In this document: in pieces, positions 19,577 to 27,521 of the stretch
Numbering within the stretch: the first letter of the stretch is position 1
Layout of the letters: each line of letters opens with the position of its first letter
DNA from: Massilia sp. HP4
GTDB taxonomy: Bacteria > Pseudomonadota > Gammaproteobacteria > Burkholderiales > Burkholderiaceae_D
Reading direction: 5' to 3'
DNA: 42,113 nt
NCBI RefSeq assembly: GCF_005222695.1
Contig: NZ_STGG01000008.1
Span: 1-42,113 of the forward strand
Translations under genes and position numbers: made by a program
The notes under the pieces: model-generated
Database searches by the model: none
Told to the model about the DNA's origin: nothing
The model's input: the letters and a program-made list of their open reading frames with translations, nothing else

Positions 19577-19608
19577 ACAGCCCGCGCGCCGCCTGGTGCG
19601 TGGGCTGT
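19577..19608 (+). terminator. Terminator-like hairpin after the BON-domain gene
   Basis: ACAGCCC (19577-19583) pairs with GGGCTGT (19602-19608), with additional GC and G-U pairs inside. Only a weak CTT follows, so this is a modest terminator. Confidence 0.45.
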
Positions 19609-19716
19609 CTTGCATCCGGCGGGCGCTTATGCCGTGTGGATGGAGCGCCACAGTTTGCTGCGGCCGGCGGCTGTGTGGTGGCCTGGCGTCCGGCCCGGCA
19701 TGCGGCCGGGGCTATA

Positions 19717-20565
19717 ATGACCGGCGTGAATAAACTCGAAGCCTTTGGATACATCGCAGCGCAGGCCGTCCGCGGTGAAATCACCTTCCCCACCAGCGTC
19801 AATGCCGTACTGCGCCTGCAGCTTGCCCTTGACGACCCGGATTGCCATATCGACGAGGCGATCCGCCTGGTGCTGGCCGAACCACAATTGGCTGCGCGCA
19901 CGGTCGCGGTGGCCAATACGCCGGCCTTTGGCGGCAGCAGTACCATGCCGGTCACCAATGTCCGCGCCGCCGTGGCGCGCATCGGCTACCGGCGCCTGCA
20001 AGCCCTGGTCGCCAGCCTGGTGGTACGCCAGTTCGGCAACCGCATCAACGATCCCGGCCTGCGCGCCAAGGCCGAGCAACTGTGGGCGCACACGACCCAT
20101 GTCGCCTCGATCGCCCATTCGCTGGCGCGCCGCGTCACCGGCGTCAATCCCGATACCGCCCTGTTTGCCGGCATCGTGCACGAGGTGGGCGGTTTTTACC
20201 TGCTGGCGAGGGCCGACGAGTTTCCCGGCCTGCTGGACGACGACCCCGAGAACTGGGGCGCCCTGTGCGAAGACGTGGTCAGCGCCGAGGTGATGAAAAA
20301 GCTGTCGATTCCACCGGCCGTGTCGGACGCCATCGCCGACATGCGTGGCGGCTGGTTGAATATGCCTCCGGGCACGCTGCTCGACACCATGTTGCTTGCG
20401 AATCAATACGCACCGGTGCCGTCGCCCCTCGACAGCCGTCGCATGAACCTGCCGGAACATGGCGAGAGCGCGCTCGATTTCGTGTTCGATGAAGTCACCC
20501 TGCAAGACATCCTGGACGAAGCGGCCGAAACGGCGAAGGCGATGGGCGACGTCGCCTTGGTGTGA
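19717..20565 (+). CDS. HDOD-domain signal-transduction protein
   Basis: A 282-residue cytosolic protein made of one HDOD domain (about 18-215), a degenerate HD-type phosphohydrolase fold found in regulators of motility, c-di-GMP signalling and stress. Visible hallmarks: FPTSVNAVLRLQLALDDP, LAARTVAVANTPAFGG, the helix with VRAAVARIGYRRLQALVASL, and ALFAGIVHEVGGFYLLAR. No receiver, GGDEF or EAL domain is attached. The ATG at 19717 overlaps a TATAAT sequence and has a poor Shine-Dalgarno; an in-frame GTG at 19729 is an alternative start. Confidence 0.87.
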   Translation: MTGVNKLEAFGYIAAQAVRGEITFPTSVNAVLRLQLALDDPDCHIDEAIRLVLAEPQLAARTVAVANTPAFGGSSTMPVTNVRAAVARIGYRRLQALVASLVVRQFGNRINDPGLRAKAEQLWAHTTHVASIAHSLARRVTGVNPDTALFAGIVHEVGGFYLLARADEFPGLLDDDPENWGALCEDVVSAEVMKKLSIPPAVSDAIADMRGGWLNMPPGTLLDTMLLANQYAPVPSPLDSRRMNLPEHGESALDFVFDEVTLQDILDEAAETAKAMGDVALV

Positions 20566-20663
20566 CGTTTCGATAGAATTCCAGGAAGCGTACCTTTTTA
20601 GCAACCAAACGGCAATGAGGCAGTGATACTCTTGATCATTATTAATTTCTGTGCGGAATTTTT

Positions 20664-21593
20664 ATGATCAAGCTTGCGGTAGGTCTCGGAATGGTACTGT
20701 CCAGCATGGGCGCGCAGGCCGGCGTCATCGATCTGGGCGCCATCATGGGCGGCGCCAATGTGTACACCGCGCGCGACTTCAGCGCGATGGGGAGCGATGT
20801 CGAAGGGGCGATCGCTTCTGGCGGTAACGTCACAATCCAGGATTACGCCGTCAACTTCAAGGACAGGGCCGCCTACGCCGGCTATTCGATCGTGGCTGGC
20901 GGCGATATTACGCTGACCGGCGGGTCCATCCACAACGGCTCCGTCTACGCTGGCGGCAAGGTCGCTCTAGAGCGGGCCGAGGCGCCGCCACGCTCCACCG
21001 TCAATCCAGTCGATTTCGCCGCAGCGACGCAGCAGTTCAAGGATATCGCCGCGGGATTGCGCCTGGTCGAGTCGACGGGAACCGTCGAGCGCGAGTACAG
21101 TGCCAACAAGATCATCGGTAGCGGCGAGGGTGGCGTGGACATATTCGATGTCTCCGCTGCTTTTCTTCTTGGCGGGAATAACTGGGTGCTCGAAGGGTTG
21201 ACCAAGGGCCAGACACTGATTTTCAATATCAGCGGCAAGCACGGCGGTTTCGACGGCGGGATGCACCCATTGGCGGACTATAACGTCCTGTTCAACTTCT
21301 TCGAGGCGGAAACTGTCAACATGAAAGGTATCCTCGGCAGCGTGTTGGCGCCGGGCGCGACCGCTGTCGGCATCCATGACGTCATCAATGGCCAGGTCAT
21401 CGTCGATACCTGGGATTCAAGCATCCAGGTCAATGCCGCCAATTACTTCAAGCCGGTCGACGTGCCTGGCTTCGAGCTGGTCAAGGACAATCCGCCGGTG
21501 GAGCCGCCGGCCGAAGTGTCTGAACCGGGCACCCTGGCGTTGATGATGGCCGGCCTGGTCGGCGCGATCGCCATGCGGCGCCGTCGCGCCTGA
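20664..21593 (+). CDS. Choice-of-anchor A exoprotein with PEP-CTERM sorting signal
   Basis: A 309-residue secreted protein. Signal peptide about 1-19 (MGAQA-GV). Residues about 20-265 match the choice-of-anchor A domain: ANVYTARDFSAMGSDVEGAI near the start, the SGGNVTI and AGGDITL beta repeats, then GSVLAPGATA and NGQVIV near the end. The C terminus is a PEP-CTERM tripartite signal: SEPGT at 286-290, a hydrophobic helix, and RRRRA. In exosortase-bearing bacteria such signals are cut and the protein is exported with exopolysaccharide. No exosortase or polysaccharide gene is in the window. CGGAA Shine-Dalgarno. Codon use is slightly less GC-biased than its neighbours. Confidence 0.9.
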   Translation: MIKLAVGLGMVLSSMGAQAGVIDLGAIMGGANVYTARDFSAMGSDVEGAIASGGNVTIQDYAVNFKDRAAYAGYSIVAGGDITLTGGSIHNGSVYAGGKVALERAEAPPRSTVNPVDFAAATQQFKDIAAGLRLVESTGTVEREYSANKIIGSGEGGVDIFDVSAAFLLGGNNWVLEGLTKGQTLIFNISGKHGGFDGGMHPLADYNVLFNFFEAETVNMKGILGSVLAPGATAVGIHDVINGQVIVDTWDSSIQVNAANYFKPVDVPGFELVKDNPPVEPPAEVSEPGTLALMMAGLVGAIAMRRRRA

Positions 21594-21610
21594 CGTAGTT
21601 TCTCTGGAAG

Positions 21611-21642
21611 ACAAAGCGGCGGCCATGAGCCGCCGTTGTTTA
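21611..21642. terminator. Bidirectional terminator between convergent genes
   Basis: CGGCGG-CCATGAG-CCGCCG with partly paired flanks (ACAA/TTGT) lies in the 57-bp gap between the convergent exoprotein and MFS genes. TTGTTTATT follows on the plus strand. Confidence 0.6.
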
Positions 21643-21650
21643 TTCCACGA

Positions 21651-22826
21651 TCAGGTGCAGCCGGCCAGCACACGCGCCTGCATGCGGTGGCGCGCCAGCA
21701 TGATCGCCGACAAGCCGACGCCGCACAGCGCCAGCGCCGCCGCCACCCACTGTGGCGCCGTATAGGCATAGCCGAGGGTTAATGGAATGCCGCCGAGGAA
21801 GGCGCCCAGGGCGTTGCCGATATTGAAACCGGACTGCCCCAGCGAGGAGCCCAGCATTTCCGCCTCGCGCGAATGTTCCATCAGCAGCAGCTGGATCGGT
21901 GGCCCGATCGCCAGCGCATTGGCGCCGGTCAGGAAAGCCAGCACGACCATCGCCAGCTTCGACTCCGCGAGGAAGCCATTGCACAGCAGCAGCGCGGTCA
22001 TCGACATCATGAGGATCAGCAGGGCGGGCAGCGGATGAACACGATCCGCCAGGCGACCGCCGAACTGCACGCCGACCGTCATGCCGACGCCGACCGCGGT
22101 CATGATCAGGGGAATCGTCGTCGAATCGAAGCGCGTGACGTCGGTCAGCAGCGGTGCGATATAGCTGAACCAGGCGAAGAAACCGCCGGTACCGATCGAG
22201 ACGATGCCCAGTGCCAGCCACAGGTCGAGGTGGCGGAAGATGCGCAGGTCTTGCATGATCCCGGTGCGCTTGCCCGGTTCGATATGCGGCACCCATTGGC
22301 GCAGGCTCAGCATGGTCAGCAGGCCGATCACGGCCACGATCAGGAACACCAGGCGCCAATCGATCACATGGCCGATCCAGGTGCCGAGCGGCACGCCCAG
22401 CACATTGGCCAGGGTCAGGCCGGTAAACATCGTGGCAACCGCGGCGGCCGTACGGCCTTGGTCGGCCAGGCGGCTGGCGACGACCGCGCCGACGCCAAAG
22501 AAGGCGCCATGCGGCAGGCCGGCCAGGAAGCGCGACACCATCATGATCTCGAAGTTCGGCGCAAAAGCCGACATCGCATTAAAAATGGCAAACATCAGCA
22601 TGAACCAGATCAGGACGCTGCGCGGCGGCCGGCCGGCAACCATGCTGACCAGGGTCGGCGCGCCGACCACGACGCCCAGTGCATAGGCGGTGATCAGGTA
22701 GCCGGCTTGCGGGATGGTGATGTGAAGGCCATTGGCGATATCGGGCAGGATGCCCATCATGACGAATTCGGTCATGCCGATGCCGAAGCCGCCAAGGGCG
22801 AGGGGAAGTAGGCTTTTCTTGATCAC
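21651..22826 (-). CDS. AraJ-like MFS transporter (12 TMS)
   Basis: Inner-membrane major facilitator of the DHA1 drug/sugar exporter group. The 391-residue product opens with LPLALGGFGIGMTEFVMMGI and contains the helix-4/5 region GLPHGAFFGVGAVVASRLA, both close to the E. coli AraJ pattern, and about 12 hydrophobic segments. Start: GTG at 22826 (VIKKSLLP), where family members begin; an in-frame ATG at 22877 adds 17 residues, and neither has a strong Shine-Dalgarno. It stands alone on the minus strand. Substrate unknown. Confidence 0.88.
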   Translation of the reverse strand: MIKKSLLPLALGGFGIGMTEFVMMGILPDIANGLHITIPQAGYLITAYALGVVVGAPTLVSMVAGRPPRSVLIWFMLMFAIFNAMSAFAPNFEIMMVSRFLAGLPHGAFFGVGAVVASRLADQGRTAAAVATMFTGLTLANVLGVPLGTWIGHVIDWRLVFLIVAVIGLLTMLSLRQWVPHIEPGKRTGIMQDLRIFRHLDLWLALGIVSIGTGGFFAWFSYIAPLLTDVTRFDSTTIPLIMTAVGVGMTVGVQFGGRLADRVHPLPALLILMMSMTALLLCNGFLAESKLAMVVLAFLTGANALAIGPPIQLLLMEHSREAEMLGSSLGQSGFNIGNALGAFLGGIPLTLGYAYTAPQWVAAALALCGVGLSAIMLARHRMQARVLAGCT

Positions 22827-22964
22827 GGGGATTGTTGTTGTTCGGAGGTGGAAGAGGAAAGCCGGCCGAAGCGTCATGCGCGGCCGGGTCTGGCACTATA
22901 CCGGGCGCAGGCGGGCGCGTCCGCTTTCGTGTCGTGATGACGGGTATAGGGCGCCGGAATGGCG

Positions 22965-23579
22965 TCAGGCCTGCCCGTCGCCCTCGTCGTCCCCGGCCGA
23001 TGGCCAGCCGATGCGGCCATGGCCGGCGTCGTCGAGCCGGGCGCGCAGCGCGTCGGCGGCGCTGGCTGGCAGGCTGACGGTAAAGCGGACGTCGTCGCCG
23101 TGCTCGACGGCATCGAGAGTGGCGCCGGCAGCGTCGAATTCGCGCCGCAGCATGCCTTCCATGGCATACGGGGCGGTGCAGCGCAGCTGGCGCAGCTTGA
23201 TGATCGGCACCTTGGTCGCCGTCAACAGGGCCTGGGCCACGCTGTCGGTATACGCGCGCACCAGTCCGCCTGCGCCGAGCTTGACGCCGCCGAAGTAGCG
23301 CACCACGGTGGCCAGCACGCCTTCCAGGTCCTGGTGGCGCAATACGTCGAGCATGGGGCGGCCCGCGGTACCGCTGGGTTCGCCATCATCGACGGCCGCC
23401 GACTGGCCGCCGGCCAGCAGGGCCCAGCACACATGGGCCGCGCCCGGATGCTGGGCGCGCAATTCGGCGACGATTTTTTGGGCCCCGGCGCGATCCGGCA
23501 TCGGCTGCACGCAGGCGATGAAGCGGCTTTTCTTGATGACCAGTTCGTGGTGGACGGCGCTGGCGATCGTCTGGGGCAT
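22965..23579 (-). CDS. yigZ: YigZ/IMPACT-family protein
   Basis: Cytosolic protein of 204 residues. The N-terminal UPF0029/IMPACT domain (about 1-120) shows KKSRFIACVQP, DDGEPSGTAGRPML and YFGGVKLGAGGLVRAY, which are family signatures; a C-terminal DUF1949-type ferredoxin-like domain follows. The family's role is unsettled (ribosome- or RNA-associated). Start at MPQTIAS by family comparison; the Shine-Dalgarno is poor. A strong terminator for the upstream tRNA-Lys ends only 16 nt before this ATG, leaving little space for a promoter of its own. Confidence 0.9.
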   Translation of the reverse strand: MPQTIASAVHHELVIKKSRFIACVQPMPDRAGAQKIVAELRAQHPGAAHVCWALLAGGQSAAVDDGEPSGTAGRPMLDVLRHQDLEGVLATVVRYFGGVKLGAGGLVRAYTDSVAQALLTATKVPIIKLRQLRCTAPYAMEGMLRREFDAAGATLDAVEHGDDVRFTVSLPASAADALRARLDDAGHGRIGWPSAGDDEGDGQA

Positions 23580-23594
23580 GGCATTCGGAAAGTG

Positions 23595-23631
23595 GAAACA
23601 ACAACGCCAACCCGAAGGCTGGCGTTGTTGT
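23595..23631 (-). terminator. Rho-independent terminator of tRNA-Lys copy 1
   Basis: A perfect 12-bp stem (23598-23609 with 23620-23631) with a 10-nt loop, followed on the minus strand by TTTCC. It begins 10 nt downstream of the tRNA CCA end. Confidence 0.75.
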
Positions 23632-23640
23632 CTGAATCTT

Positions 23641-23716
23641 TGGTAGGCCGTGCGTGGCTCGAACACGCGACCAACGGATTAAAAGTCCGCTGCTCTACCA
23701 ACTGAGCTAACGACCC
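23641..23716 (-). tRNA. tRNA-Lys (anticodon TTT), copy 1
   Basis: A 76-nt cloverleaf read on the minus strand: acceptor GGGTCGT/ACGGCCT, D-arm TAGCTCAGTTGGTAGAG, anticodon arm GCGGACTTTTAATCCG with TTT at the anticodon, T-arm GGTTCGA-type (GTGTTCGAGCCAC), and a genome-encoded CCA. Identical to copy 2 about 1 kb away. A TATAAT lies 12 nt upstream of the 5' end. Confidence 0.96.
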
Positions 23717-23728
23717 GAAGAAGACGAG

Positions 23729-23758
23729 ATTATAGCGGCACTTGGCCGATATTGCCAA
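23729..23758 (-). promoter_or_regulatory. Promoter of tRNA-Lys copy 1
   Basis: On the minus strand, TTGGCA (23758-23753) and a consensus TATAAT (23734-23729) are separated by 18 bp. The -35 box overlaps a 9-bp hairpin (GCACTTGGC/GCCAAGTGC). Confidence 0.65.
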
Positions 23759-23780
23759 GTGCTTCCAGTCACTTTGTCAA

Positions 23781-24470
23781 TTAAGGCTGAGGTGGTTCCT
23801 TCGTGGCGGAAGGGAATTGCCCCGGTTGGTGCTGCTTGTGGCCGTAGTTCGGCGGCGCTTCATTGGTGTCGACCGGCACGTTTTTCGCCTTGCCCTCGCC
23901 GCTATCCTCACCCTCGACCTGGTCGTCTTCTGCCTTGACCTCGGCCATGGCTTCCGGCTCGAGCTTCTCGGCTTCGGTATTCATGCGCACGAACAGGCCC
24001 CAGGTTGCCAGGATGGCGGCAGCGGCCAGCCCGACCGAGGCGGCATGCGGCAGGAATTCGGGCTTGCCGTGTACGAACTGAAACACGCCGATCAGGCATT
24101 CGACCGACAGCGACACGACAACCACGATCAAAAAGCGCGACAGGAAGCGACGCACCCGGGTTGGCGAGCTGATGTTGGCCGAGCGCTGGATCTCTTCTTC
24201 GAGCACGGTCTGGCCCAATTCGAGAGCGGCCACGGCGATGGTCAGGAGGCCGACGCATTCGAGCAGGATTTCGAACCTGGCGCGGATCGGCGCGTCGATG
24301 CCGGGATTGAGCGCGTTCCAGGCCTCCAGCGCGGACAAGACGATCAGCCCGATGCCGCAGGTAAAGAACAACGCGACGATCATGAGATAGCCGACGAGGA
24401 AAATGCGTGAGATGAGATACATGGCGCGCCAGGGGGTGTAGACAGTTGCAATTACTTTAACATCAAACAT
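23781..24470 (-). CDS. Four-helix membrane protein of unknown function
   Basis: A 229-residue inner-membrane protein I do not recognise. Four hydrophobic segments are visible at about 24-45, 67-88, 112-133 and 142-162, with a Glu-rich loop (ELGQTVLEEEIQRS) between the second and third. A polar acidic, Pro-rich cytoplasmic-type tail (about 170-229) includes KAEDDQVEGEDSGEGKAK. Start at MFDVKVIA; an internal ATG (MYLISR) is possible. It lies between the two tRNA-Lys genes on the same strand, behind the copy 2 terminator, so it presumably has its own promoter in 24471-24610, where I cannot see a clear one. Confidence 0.75.
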   Translation of the reverse strand: MFDVKVIATVYTPWRAMYLISRIFLVGYLMIVALFFTCGIGLIVLSALEAWNALNPGIDAPIRARFEILLECVGLLTIAVAALELGQTVLEEEIQRSANISSPTRVRRFLSRFLIVVVVSLSVECLIGVFQFVHGKPEFLPHAASVGLAAAAILATWGLFVRMNTEAEKLEPEAMAEVKAEDDQVEGEDSGEGKAKNVPVDTNEAPPNYGHKQHQPGQFPSATKEPPQP

Positions 24471-24610
24471 CGCGTGAGCTTCGTTCGGATGAACGGCGCA
24501 TGGTTGTCCCTGGTGGCACCCTTTTCGCGGCCAGCGGGACGTGATCGTCTTGTCAGCGAGTATGCGCATTCCGGGCATTTCGCTGACCAGAGAAGCGGGG
24601 CCAGAACGCA

Positions 24611-24640
24611 AAAAGCCCACGAACCGAAATTCGTGGGCTT
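24611..24640 (-). terminator. Rho-independent terminator of tRNA-Lys copy 2
   Basis: A perfect 11-bp stem (AAGCCCACGAA at 24613-24623 with 24630-24640), a 6-nt loop, and TTTTTGCG following on the minus strand. Confidence 0.85.
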
Positions 24641-24652
24641 CCTGTATATTCG

Positions 24653-24728
24653 TGGTAGGCCGTGCGTGGCTCGAACACGCGACCAACGGATTAAAAGTCC
24701 GCTGCTCTACCAACTGAGCTAACGACCC
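24653..24728 (-). tRNA. tRNA-Lys (anticodon TTT), copy 2
   Basis: Base-for-base identical to copy 1 over all 76 nt including CCA. Upstream flanks are also related (CCCGAA then ATTATAGC on the plus strand), consistent with a local duplication that included the -10 region. TATAAT at 24746-24741 on the minus strand; no good -35 box is seen. Confidence 0.96.
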
Positions 24729-24740
24729 GAAAGAGGCAGC

Positions 24741-24746
24741 ATTATA
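24741..24746 (-). promoter_or_regulatory. -10 element of tRNA-Lys copy 2
   Basis: Consensus TATAAT on the minus strand 12 nt upstream of the tRNA 5' end, at the same distance as in copy 1. The -35 region is poor. Confidence 0.5.
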
Positions 24747-24801
24747 GCCGGCGATTCCGCTTTGCGCTAGGCCTTGCCAAAAATTTCGACACGGGCGCCG
24801 T

Positions 24802-26598
24802 TCACGACAACGCCGACGTCACCTTCAATACCTCATCCGCCGTCGTCACCCCCTCGACCACCTTCATCGCCCCGGCAATGCGCAACGGCTTCATCCCATC
24901 CTTCACGCTCTGCTCGCGCAGGGCACGCATCTCGCCCGATTCACGAATCAAGCGTCCAAAGCCTTCGCTCACTGTCAGCAACTCATAAATGCCGGTGCGC
25001 CCCCGATACCCCGTCTGCCGGCACTCCGGACACCCCACCGGCCGATACACCGACGCAGGCTTAGCGATCTTCCACACCCCGCCAATACTGTCCCACACCT
25101 CGTCGCTCAATTCACCGCCCGGCGCCTTGCAGGCAGGGCAGAGCGTGCGCACCAGCCGCTGCGCCATCACGCCGATCAGGGTTGCCTCGAGCAGATAATC
25201 CGGCACGCCCAATTCCAGCAAACGCACCACGGCCGACGGCGCATCGTTGGTATGCAGGGTCGAAAACACGAGGTGACCGGTCAACGCTGCCTGGATCGCC
25301 ATCTCGGCCGTTTCCAGGTCGCGGATCTCGCCGACCATGATGATGTCGGGATCCTGCCGCATCAGCGAACGCACGCCATCGGCAAACGACAGGTCGATCC
25401 CCGGCTGCACCTGCATCTGGTTGAATGCCGGTTCGACCATCTCGATCGGATCCTCCACCGTGCACACATTCACTTCGCTGGTCGCCAGCGCTTTCAAGGT
25501 CGTGTACAAAGTAGTGGTCTTGCCCGACCCCGTCGGCCCGGTCACGAGAATGATGCCGTGCGGGCGGCGCGTCAGCCCATCCCAGCGCTGCGCATCGTCG
25601 GGCGGGAATCCCAGTTCCGGCAGGGTTTTCACCACCACTTCAGGATCGAAGATACGCATCACCAGTTTTTCGCCGAAGGCGGTCGGCATCGTCGATAGCC
25701 GCAATTCGACCTCTTGCCCGCCGGCGGTGCGGGTCTTGATGCGGCCATCCTGCGGCCGGCGCTTTTCGATCACGTCCATCCGCCCCAGCAGCTTGATGCG
25801 CGCGGTCATCGCGATCATCACCGCCGCCGGCACCTGGTAGACCTGGTGCAGCACGCCATCGATACGGAAACGCACGGTGGCCATTTCGCGCTTGGGCTCC
25901 AGGTGGATATCCGAGGCGCGCTGCTCGAAGGCGTAACCCCACAGCCAGTCGACGATATTGACGATGTGCTGGTCATTCGCATCGAACTGCTTGTTCGATT
26001 TGCCCAGTTCGACCAGCTGCTCGAAGTTGTTGCGCATCGCGACGTCTTGCCCGCTGCTGCGGCTGGCGTCGCGGATCGACTTGGCCAGGGCGAAGAACTG
26101 CGAAATATACTGGGCGATGTCGAGCGGATTGGCCAGCACCAGTTCGATGCGGCGGCGCGAGACCTTGGCGATCTCGGCCTCCCATTCGGTCAACGACGGA
26201 TCGGCCGTCGCCACCACCAGCGTGGTCGGGGTCATGTCGACCGGCAGGATATTGAAGCGCGCCGCATAGCTGGCCGACATCACGTCCGCCACTTTCGTGA
26301 AATCGATTTTCAGCGGGTCGATGCGGATGAAAGGCAGGCCGACCTTGGCCGCGCACCATTCGGTCAGCACATCGAGCGTCAACAGCCGGTGCGGCGGCAG
26401 GGCCGATATGAGTTTGCATTGCGCCACCGCCGTCAGCGGATGCATGATGCCAGGCGCATTTTTCAGTATGCCCTGGGCCTGGGCGAATTCGGCCTTGACC
26501 TTCTCCTTGGTGACGATCCCGTCGGCCAGCAGCCACGAGAAAATCGATTGCAGGTCGAGCTTGCGCAGGCTGGCTGGTTTGTGCGGGATGGCGTTCAC
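24802..26598 (-). CDS. GspE/PilB-type secretion or pilus assembly ATPase
   Basis: Cytoplasmic hexameric ATPase of the type II secretion/type IV pilus superfamily, 598 residues. Order: an N-terminal MshEN/GspE_N-type domain (about 1-170), the N2 region, then the RecA-like ATPase with Walker A GPTGSGKTTT (about 353-362), Asp box VCTVEDPIE, Walker B DPDIIMVGEIRD and His box TGHLVFSTLHTNDA. A zinc-binding pair CPAC...CPEC follows. All catalytic motifs are intact. GTG start at 26598 with an AGGG Shine-Dalgarno 6 nt upstream. It follows the synthase-like gene after 19 nt, so the two are likely one operon. No pilin, PilC/GspF or secretin gene accompanies it, so its machine must be encoded elsewhere. 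Confidence 0.92.
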   Translation of the reverse strand: MNAIPHKPASLRKLDLQSIFSWLLADGIVTKEKVKAEFAQAQGILKNAPGIMHPLTAVAQCKLISALPPHRLLTLDVLTEWCAAKVGLPFIRIDPLKIDFTKVADVMSASYAARFNILPVDMTPTTLVVATADPSLTEWEAEIAKVSRRRIELVLANPLDIAQYISQFFALAKSIRDASRSSGQDVAMRNNFEQLVELGKSNKQFDANDQHIVNIVDWLWGYAFEQRASDIHLEPKREMATVRFRIDGVLHQVYQVPAAVMIAMTARIKLLGRMDVIEKRRPQDGRIKTRTAGGQEVELRLSTMPTAFGEKLVMRIFDPEVVVKTLPELGFPPDDAQRWDGLTRRPHGIILVTGPTGSGKTTTLYTTLKALATSEVNVCTVEDPIEMVEPAFNQMQVQPGIDLSFADGVRSLMRQDPDIIMVGEIRDLETAEMAIQAALTGHLVFSTLHTNDAPSAVVRLLELGVPDYLLEATLIGVMAQRLVRTLCPACKAPGGELSDEVWDSIGGVWKIAKPASVYRPVGCPECRQTGYRGRTGIYELLTVSEGFGRLIRESGEMRALREQSVKDGMKPLRIAGAMKVVEGVTTADEVLKVTSALS

Positions 26599-26617
26599 GG
26601 TGGCCCTGGATAAATGG

Positions 26618-27400
26618 TCAATCGGCGGCAAACAATCCCTTGACCCAGGATTTCGCAGGCAGCTTGGTCTGCGCCACGATCTGCGCGGCGCGCGCATTCA
26701 GGGCGTCCTTGTCGAGCGTGGGGCGGGTCTTGAAGCACAGCGCCACCACATTCCCTTCGTGTACCTCGGGCAGGCAGATCACGTGAGCGAAGGCGAACTT
26801 CATCGCCTTCAGGTTCTTGGCGAAACTCGGGTGGTCGCCGAACAGGTTGACGGTCATGATGCCATCTGGCGCCAGGCAATCGGCGCAGGCGCGATAAAAC
26901 TCCGGCGTATCGAGCACCGGGCCGCGCGCGGTGGCGTCGTACAGGTCGCACTGCAGGGCGTCATAGGCTTCGTGGTTGGCCGGGTCTTCGACGAAGTCGA
27001 GCGCATCCATTTCGAGCACGCGCAGGCGTTCGTCCTCGGGCGGCAGCTTGAACATCGAATTGCAGATCGCGATCACTGATTCGTTGAGCTCGACGGCGGT
27101 CACGCTCGCTTCAGGGAACTGGCGATAGCAGAACTTGGTTAGGGCGGCCGTGCCCAGGCCCAGCTGGGCGATGGCGTGCGGCGATTCAATGAACAGCATC
27201 CACGCCATCATCTGCTGTGCGTATTCCAGTTCGGGCCAGTCGGGTTTGCGGATGCGCATGGCGCCCTGCACCCATTCGGTGCCGAAGTGGAGGTAACGGA
27301 CGCCGTCCTGTTCCGACAACGTGACGGGCGCGAATTTCGGCTTGCGCGCGGGACGGCGCGAGGATTCGACTTGTTCGATGGATTTGCGTTTGATGAGCAT
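26618..27400 (-). CDS. Spermidine-synthase-like (SpeE-fold) protein
   Basis: A 260-residue cytosolic protein of the polyamine aminopropyltransferase/SAM-methyltransferase fold. Visible: QLGLGTAALTKFC (motif I), VTAVELNESVIAICNSMF with the acidic end of beta 2, LRVLEMDALDFVED, and DLYDATARGPVL at the position of the catalytic Asp loop of SpeE. It lacks a typical N-terminal beta domain; instead there is a short basic leader (MLIKRKSIEQ). Whether it makes spermidine is uncertain. Start at 27400 by length; the Shine-Dalgarno is unremarkable. Probably co-transcribed with the downstream ATPase gene. Confidence 0.78.
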   Translation of the reverse strand: MLIKRKSIEQVESSRRPARKPKFAPVTLSEQDGVRYLHFGTEWVQGAMRIRKPDWPELEYAQQMMAWMLFIESPHAIAQLGLGTAALTKFCYRQFPEASVTAVELNESVIAICNSMFKLPPEDERLRVLEMDALDFVEDPANHEAYDALQCDLYDATARGPVLDTPEFYRACADCLAPDGIMTVNLFGDHPSFAKNLKAMKFAFAHVICLPEVHEGNVVALCFKTRPTLDKDALNARAAQIVAQTKLPAKSWVKGLFAAD

Positions 27401-27472
27401 AGATAGGCCTGGTGGAATCGCCCTATTATCGGGTGACGGGTTCCCCCAGCGCAAGCTCGGGCCCACATACGA

Positions 27473-27497
27473 CAACGCGGCCTCATGGGCCGCGTTG
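27473..27497. terminator. Hairpin between two minus-strand genes
   Basis: CAACGCGGCC (27473-27482) pairs perfectly with GGCCGCGTTG (27488-27497), 10 bp with a 5-nt loop, 24 nt after the stop of the glycine-zipper gene. No T-tract, so efficiency is uncertain. Confidence 0.5.
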
Positions 27498-27521
27498 CTT
27501 GATTTCTAATGACTATGACGA

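Noticed and set aside
23641..24728. Genomic island between two tRNA-Lys direct repeats used as attachment sites
   Set aside because: The repeat is two complete tRNA genes with their own promoters and terminators. The interval holds one ordinary membrane-protein gene and no integrase, so tandem tRNA duplication is simpler.
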